From Chinchilla lanigera (lineage: Eukaryota; Chordata; Mammalia; Rodentia; Chinchillidae): a stretch of DNA of 64,000 nt. This document shows positions 59,644 to 64,000 of this stretch, piece after piece. The notes under the pieces were generated by a model. The model was not told where the DNA came from and did no database searches. It saw only the letters and a program-made list of their open reading frames with translations. How positions within the stretch are numbered: position 1 is the stretch's first letter; each line of letters starts with the position of its first letter. A program made the translations under genes and the position numbers. The DNA is taken from assembly GCF_000276665.1 (NCBI RefSeq), contig NW_004955476.1, forward strand, positions 9,033,050 through 9,097,049, written 5' to 3'.

Positions 59644-60009
59644 CAATACCGCTGTGCGTTTCTACAAGGAAGAACACACAGCTGTGGGTGTGCGTGTAGA
59701 TACAGAGAACAAGGAGAAAGACAGTTCTGAGAGACATTCCAAGGACCGAGGGATGCAGGAGGCGCAAAATATCAATTCGGACGTCATGTACATGCGCCGA
59801 CCCCCGTGGTGAATGCAATCATGCAAACGCACTGAGAAAACTACAAATTATAAAAAGTCTTTGACACCTAGACATAAACTCGGCTCTGGAAACGGCTGCC
59901 CTGGTGTTGCTGCTCGTGGACAAAGCCGTCCCCAACTCTTCCTGTGTGCGCTGCGGAGGGGACGTTCCACTCCCCATGGCACTGCTGGGTGCTCGCAAGT
60001 CGTCTCACA

Positions 60010-60260
60010 GCCGTTCGAACTCAGATTTCCTCTTTAATTATAATTATGGCACTTAACGTGAATTACGGAAGGGGCAAACCCACAGTTGCCATGGCGTCTG
60101 GCTATAAACGGCTTGTGCTCAGAGAAGAGACTCTTCCAAACCCTCCCTGCTAATTGGAACGTTTGATTTTTGCAAAGTTGGTTTCAGATAATCCTTTGAA
60201 ATCTTCATGTTTAACAGCTGCATATAACATGCATGAGAAATGTAAGCAAAAAAAAGAGAG
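60010..60260. promoter_or_regulatory. Candidate conserved noncoding block in intron 1
   Basis: Contains the perfect palindrome TAATTATAATTA at 60035-60046 (two homeodomain sites), then GGCACTTAACGTGAATTACG, CCCTGCTAATTGGAACG and TTCAGATAATCCTTTG. Repeat-free, about 350 bp upstream of the start-codon exon in transcript sense. Confidence 0.4.
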
Positions 60261-60729
60261 CTCTGTGTTTACATCACATACCTGTGCAGAACTGTGATAT
60301 GCACACATTCTGTATAACTTCTCTTTTCCCAGAGCAGTCCCCCAAACATGGAAGGCTTGGTATCACACGCATTTGTTTCTGGGCAAGTACTTTATGGTAT
60401 GGTGAAGCCTTCACTTGGGGAAAATCCCACAGCGTCCAGGACTGGACCACCAGTCTGGATGAGTCCATTACCAGCCCACGCCAGGCCCTGGCAGAGGAGG
60501 CAGGGCAGTGGCCACGACATCTGCCACCTTGTTCTTGGTGCTGCCTAATTCTCACTAGTTTTCTTCCCATGAATTCTGATTTTTAAAATGTCATTATATT
60601 GGCTGCCACACAGGGTGGAGAAATGAAGGTGCAGAGCCCAAGAAAAGCAAACCCAAGCGTGGATACCGGTGCCACGGAGCAGTGTGGTGCAGAAGAACCC
60701 GGAAGCACCCCTCTTGGGGACCACACACT

Positions 60730-60910
60730 CTCCCTTTAAATATTCAGAATATGCCTGCCTTGTGCACCATTAAACGCCAAAAATCTTCGCTGCTATCTCA
60801 AATAAAAATATTTAGAATAATAAGATTAGATTTAAATTTGGCATGAAGCACCTTAAATGTACAGCAAAAGGCAGATGGCCCGCCATAGGCCATTTATTTT
60901 ATTATTTTAC
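60730..60910. promoter_or_regulatory. Candidate conserved noncoding block in intron 1
   Basis: CCTTTAAATATTCAGAATAT, CACCATTAAACGCC, AATAAGATTAGATTTAAA and GGCCATTTATTTTATTATT. AT-rich, complex and repeat-free. Confidence 0.3.
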
Positions 60911-61179
60911 AACCCGGGGCTGTGCAGTGCTCCATATCCTGTGGCTCCACTAAGGGACTCCACTGCCTCCCACCTCAGTCGCTGCCGTCCTCCCGTTAGC
61001 AGAGCAAGCTACATAAGGCCACCCAGCCTGCGCTCCTGGTGTACCCGGCACCACCAAAGGATGGGTCCCTGGCACGCTGGCATTAGGGTCGCAGACCTTC
61101 TGGGTTCTCTTTCCTCGCCTGCTTCCAGGAGGCACGACTCCTCAAGCACCAGTTGACGGACAGCCAGGCCAGCAGGATT

Positions 61180-61650
61180 AACTAAATTAAAACCCTTCCC
61201 TGCTCCTCCGATGTAAAATATCTACAAGAACTGCTTACAAATCATAATGCAGCAGTTTTCATAGCAAGTTTGCAGCTGTTTCCTTAATTTCCTCCACAAT
61301 TATATTTTACTGTTATTTTGCATAACAGTAAAACACAACACCTGCTTCAAATTGCAGTCCTGTTCTAAGTACTGTAATTCTCTTCTGAGACACAAAGTAC
61401 CGAGACAGTACCGAAGCGCAAAACTGCATAATTGCGTGGCGCTGAAAAGTAAATACAAATGAAACATCTTCCTGTTATAGAAATGACTGTCATTAAAAAG
61501 AATGTTAGCCATCAAAGCACGAAGGGGAAAAATACACATTTTCAGTCTGCAAGAACGTAGTGCTTGCATAAATTACAGCGTGTTACAAGAATTACTTGGC
61601 GATTCTTATGTTGCTTACATCAATGTCTATTGTGTGAAGCACAGAACCCT
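61180..61650. promoter_or_regulatory. Candidate conserved noncoding block with perfect hairpin in intron 1
   Basis: Long repeat-free AT-rich block between the inferred promoter and the start-codon exon. It has a perfect inverted repeat at 61305-61333 (12-bp arms, 5-nt loop) and motifs AAAACTGCATAATTGCG (61422-61438) and CTGTCATTAAAAAG. Position near the promoter and texture suggest an enhancer. Confidence 0.45.
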
Positions 61651-63231
61651 CAGAGCAAAGGAACCCACGCTCAGGTCTAGACCACCGCCCTGGCGAGCAT
61701 TTCGGTGCTTCCGGGGTAAACCCACTCACTGAGCACCAAGCGGCCTGCAAATCAAGGGTTCCGATGCAGTAGTGAAACATCTCTCAGGGACTTGTGGGAG
61801 TCATTGTCGTACCCTCCCAAGTGCTCCTGCTGGAAGCCAAGAGGAGAGAGGAGACGGGGGAGAATCCGTACTCCTAAGAGTCCCCTCTGTCCCTGGGAGG
61901 ACACCAGGCCTCCTGGCCCCTTTGCCCCTTTGCCCCAGGGACACAAACCCTGCCTCTCCACATCAGCGGCCCGGGGCCCTGGGACTCGGAGGCCTAACTG
62001 GGCAGCGGCTCCTCATCTGAATTCATCTTCGGCGTCGTCCCTTTCAAATGTTTTATCGAAACAGTGCACCTGCCGCGCCTGTCTCCTTTAATCCGGAGCC
62101 CTTTGAAGAAATGTCAGACTGAGGCAGAGAGCTTCAAAACTTCCACAGCACCTTTGCAGAAAAGTCAAGAAAAGCTGCTTTCTTAAAATGCTCGGCTCGC
62201 CTCCACCCATAGCTCAGAATGAGCGTATCCGGAGGATAGGAAGCACACACACATGCCCAGGTTGGGATTTTTTCCACTCTTAAGAGACAGAGGTCGACCA
62301 GCAAAATCATCTCCTTTCATATGAGAACCGGAAAAAGCCTCCCAGCGAACCGGAAGATGCTTCCTAAAACCTTCAAGAAGCAGCACCGCCTCGCTGCCCA
62401 CTTCCAGGCAGTGAAACTGTCCGGTTCCGCTGCCTGCTGCCCTCTTCGCAGTGGTGCTCGCTTTCCATCCACAGCAGCTAGGGACAGCAGCTTTCTTTTT
62501 AAACTTTTCACTTCCTACTTCAGCACATTTGCCCCACAGAAACAAAGGCGCCCACCCCAAGGGCCAAGACACCTACCCGGGAGGGACGCCGGCAAACACG
62601 GACCGGCGTTACATTTAATTTGCTTTTAAAAAAATATCCTGGGAGCACATTTTGCATTTCCTAGACAACAGTCACCGCTCTGGTCTCAGGCTGCACAACT
62701 AGAAACGTTCTTTCCCAGGGATCCACTCGGAAAGCCTCTTCACATCCGCTAGAAAGGCAAAGACTAAAAACTGAAGAATTAAACAGCTGTCTCCACCTCC
62801 TAGATAGCAGAAGTCCGATTTACCCAAAGTTTCCGAGCCACAGTCCACGAGCTCCCTGCCCCGAACCCTGCCTGGCAAAGGCTGCGGGAAAGGCGCCTTC
62901 GATCTGCTTGTTAGAGCAGGGATGCTGCTCAGTCCCTTGCCCCAAGGTCATCGCTGGTCCACAGCGCGGTGCAGGGACTTTGGAACTCGCCTGCTCCAAG
63001 TCCGCCAAATTTCGCTGTCTCCTCCCTCTGCCTCGCACCCCTAGCGCGGCCCGAGCTCACGCCCCTACTTTCGTGCCCACTCGCCGCTACCCATCCTGGG
63101 CGCGCCAGCCTTGCCCACGCGCCCTCCTCCACCGCGTCTCCTCCAGTTTTTGGAGGGTGCGGACACGAAGACCCACGTGCCTCTCCGTGCTCGTGCTCGG
63201 AGTGCCGCACCCCCCCCCCACGCGCACTTAC

Positions 63232-63308
63232 ACCTGAACTTGTCCCCAGCACTGCGGACACCCGGCTGGCGCATCCTTTCCAGAGGGAGGGAGAGTAGGA
63301 GTTTGCTC
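63232..63308 (-). other. MPPED2: Probable noncoding first exon of MPPED2
   Basis: Inferred exon between a TATA box and a strong donor. On the minus strand, transcription starting about 25-30 nt after the TATA box (near 63303-63309) would run to a donor region reading CAG-GT-GTAAGT at 63236-63226. Two cut points are possible: after CAG (exon end 63234) or two bases later before the perfect GTAAGT (exon end 63232). An ATG at 63274-63272 opens a frame (MRQPGVRSAG...) that would terminate soon after splicing to 59661. The intron would be about 3.6 kb. No transcript evidence is available here; alternative first exons are likely in a CpG island. Confidence 0.5.
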
Positions 63309-63332
63309 CTGCGCCTGGCAACGCGTGGAGTC

Positions 63333-63351
63333 TATATAGGGTGGGGCGGGG
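63333..63351 (-). promoter_or_regulatory. MPPED2: TATA box and GC box, probable MPPED2 core promoter
   Basis: TATATA at 63338-63333, with an Sp1-type GC box (GGGGCGGGG on plus, 63343-63351) immediately upstream in the minus-strand sense. The TATA core reads much the same on both strands. The minus direction is favoured because the GC box is then upstream, a perfect donor follows about 100 nt downstream, and the MPPED2 start exon lies further on in the same direction. Confidence 0.5.
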
Positions 63352-63426
63352 AGCGCAGAATTCTCCACTTTGGATTGGTTTGTTTGTTTTAAATCCGGGG
63401 TGGGCGGCTGGAGGGGCTTCAGCTAC

Positions 63427-63470
63427 TGCATGCACACACACATGCATGCACACACATGCACACGGCACAC
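63427..63470. repeat. (CA)/(TGCA) imperfect microsatellite in the CpG island
   Basis: Imperfect alternation of CA and CATGCA units upstream of the inferred TATA box. It is purine-pyrimidine alternating sequence of the Z-DNA-forming type, and it may vary in length. Confidence 0.8.
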
Positions 63471-64000
63471 TCGCCCTGCCCTCCCGGCTGCGCACCGCCG
63501 GCTCCGGGCCGCAGCTCCCCCTTCCTTCCTTCCTGCAGCGCCAGCTCACCTTCCTCCCTCGGTCCGGCGTCGCGCCGCCGCGGCTGGCACTGCTCGCGCG
63601 GGGCTGGCTGCTGGGGTCCGCGGGGCGCCTGTCCTCTCCCCGCCCCGGACTGAGGGAGGACGGCGGGCTGAGGGCTGCAACCCGGCCACCCTGGGGGCGT
63701 CGCTGTCCCAGTCCCCGGCGTGCCGTCAACCCGGATCTCGGCCAGAGCAGAGCGGAGCCCCTGCGGGCGGCGGGACTCGGGGACCCGGCCGGCGAGCGAG
63801 GGGGTGCAGGGCCCGAGGCTCCCCCCCTTTGGAAATCTTTCCTTCTACTTAAAGTTTTGTTTTTTCTGCCCTGACCTGTTTGTGTTCGTGGGTTTGCAGC
63901 ACAAATCAACCGCACATTTCCAAGACCCGCGTTCCGGCCGGATCTGGGGTGTGCGGGCGAGGGGTGCTACGAACGCGCCGCGGGCGGCTCCTGACTCCGC

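Larger units (their letters stand above)
59550..59661 (-). other. MPPED2: MPPED2 5' leader part of the start-codon exon
   Basis: Transcribed leader directly upstream of the MPPED2 ATG. The best acceptor is the AG at 59663-59662, preceded on the minus strand by a short pyrimidine run (GTTCTTCCTTGTAG), so the exon would run 59661-59422 (240 bp). Three ATGs lie in this 112-nt leader, all out of frame with the main start; they are annotated separately. The exact 5' end of the exon is inferred from the acceptor, not from a transcript. Confidence 0.75.
59662..63231 (-). other. MPPED2: MPPED2 intron 1 (leader intron)
   Basis: Region between the inferred first exon and the start-codon exon. It holds repeat-poor, AT-rich blocks with homeodomain-like sites (60010-60260, 60730-60910, 61180-61650) and no recognised gene. 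61650-62580 is unique sequence with no supported feature. A run of ten G on the minus strand (63219-63210) lies just inside its 5' end. Confidence 0.5.
62900..64000. promoter_or_regulatory. CpG island at the MPPED2 5' end
   Basis: CpG dinucleotides become dense from about 62.9 kb to the end of the window, peaking at 63040-63250 and 63480-63980 (for example GCGCCGCCGCGG around 63570-63582), in contrast to the CpG-poor introns. This is the texture of an unmethylated mammalian promoter. Long overlapping frames on both strands here (up to 328 codons) come from GC richness and lack recognisable domains. The island probably continues past 64000. Confidence 0.75.

Noticed and set aside
62929..63915. 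328-codon minus-strand open frame in the CpG island
   Set aside because: Arg/Gly/Pro/Ala-rich translation of CpG-island DNA, no domain, and it runs across the inferred promoter and exon 1.
1..64000. CRISPR arrays, bacterial operons, phage or viral genes
   Set aside because: None is present; the tandem repeats are short microsatellites and the window is vertebrate nuclear DNA.

Overview
The window is mammalian nuclear DNA, most likely from a non-murine rodent. The evidence is a compact exon/long-intron layout, canonical GT..AG splice sites, ancient MIR and L2 remnants shared by mammals, and rodent-type SINEs. The SINEs include free ID elements and composite B1 + ID dimers of the B1-dID kind, which are known from squirrel-related and some other non-murid rodents. 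The species cannot be fixed from sequence alone.

One protein-coding gene is recognisable: MPPED2 (metallophosphoesterase domain-containing 2; 239FB), transcribed on the minus strand, so it reads right to left. Its CpG-rich 5' end lies at about 62.9-64.0 kb, with a TATA box at 63333-63338 and a probable short noncoding first exon ending near 63232. The exon with the start codon is at 59422-59661 (ATG at 59549-59547). The next coding exon is at 19460-19641. The two coding exons join in phase (AT + G = Met43) and encode residues 1-103, including metal-binding Asp65, His67 and Asp86. The remaining exons lie beyond position 1. The window is therefore the promoter, the 5' leader, about one third of the coding sequence and three introns (about 3.6 kb, 39.8 kb, and at least 19.5 kb).

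Layout: 1-19.5 kb is the partial downstream intron, with two copies of one LTR-like repeat family, B1-dID and ID SINEs and microsatellites. It also holds repeat-poor blocks that look like conserved noncoding DNA (5.7-6.3 kb and 19.2-19.45 kb are the best). 19.6-59.4 kb is the giant intron between the coding exons. It carries a U2 snRNA fragment (22.26 kb), a decayed mariner transposase (32.06-32.33 kb), a GC-rich stretch (about 32.6-37.2 kb), several SINEs, one of them with an expanded pentanucleotide linker (44.4-44.7 kb), and several candidate regulatory blocks rich in homeodomain and POU-octamer motifs. 59.7-63.2 kb is intron 1, with two or three further candidate regulatory blocks, one containing a perfect 12-bp-arm hairpin.

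Nearly all open reading frames longer than 60 codons outside the two MPPED2 exons look like chance, low-complexity or repeat-derived frames. Conservation of the candidate regulatory blocks is inferred from sequence texture only; no alignment was possible.
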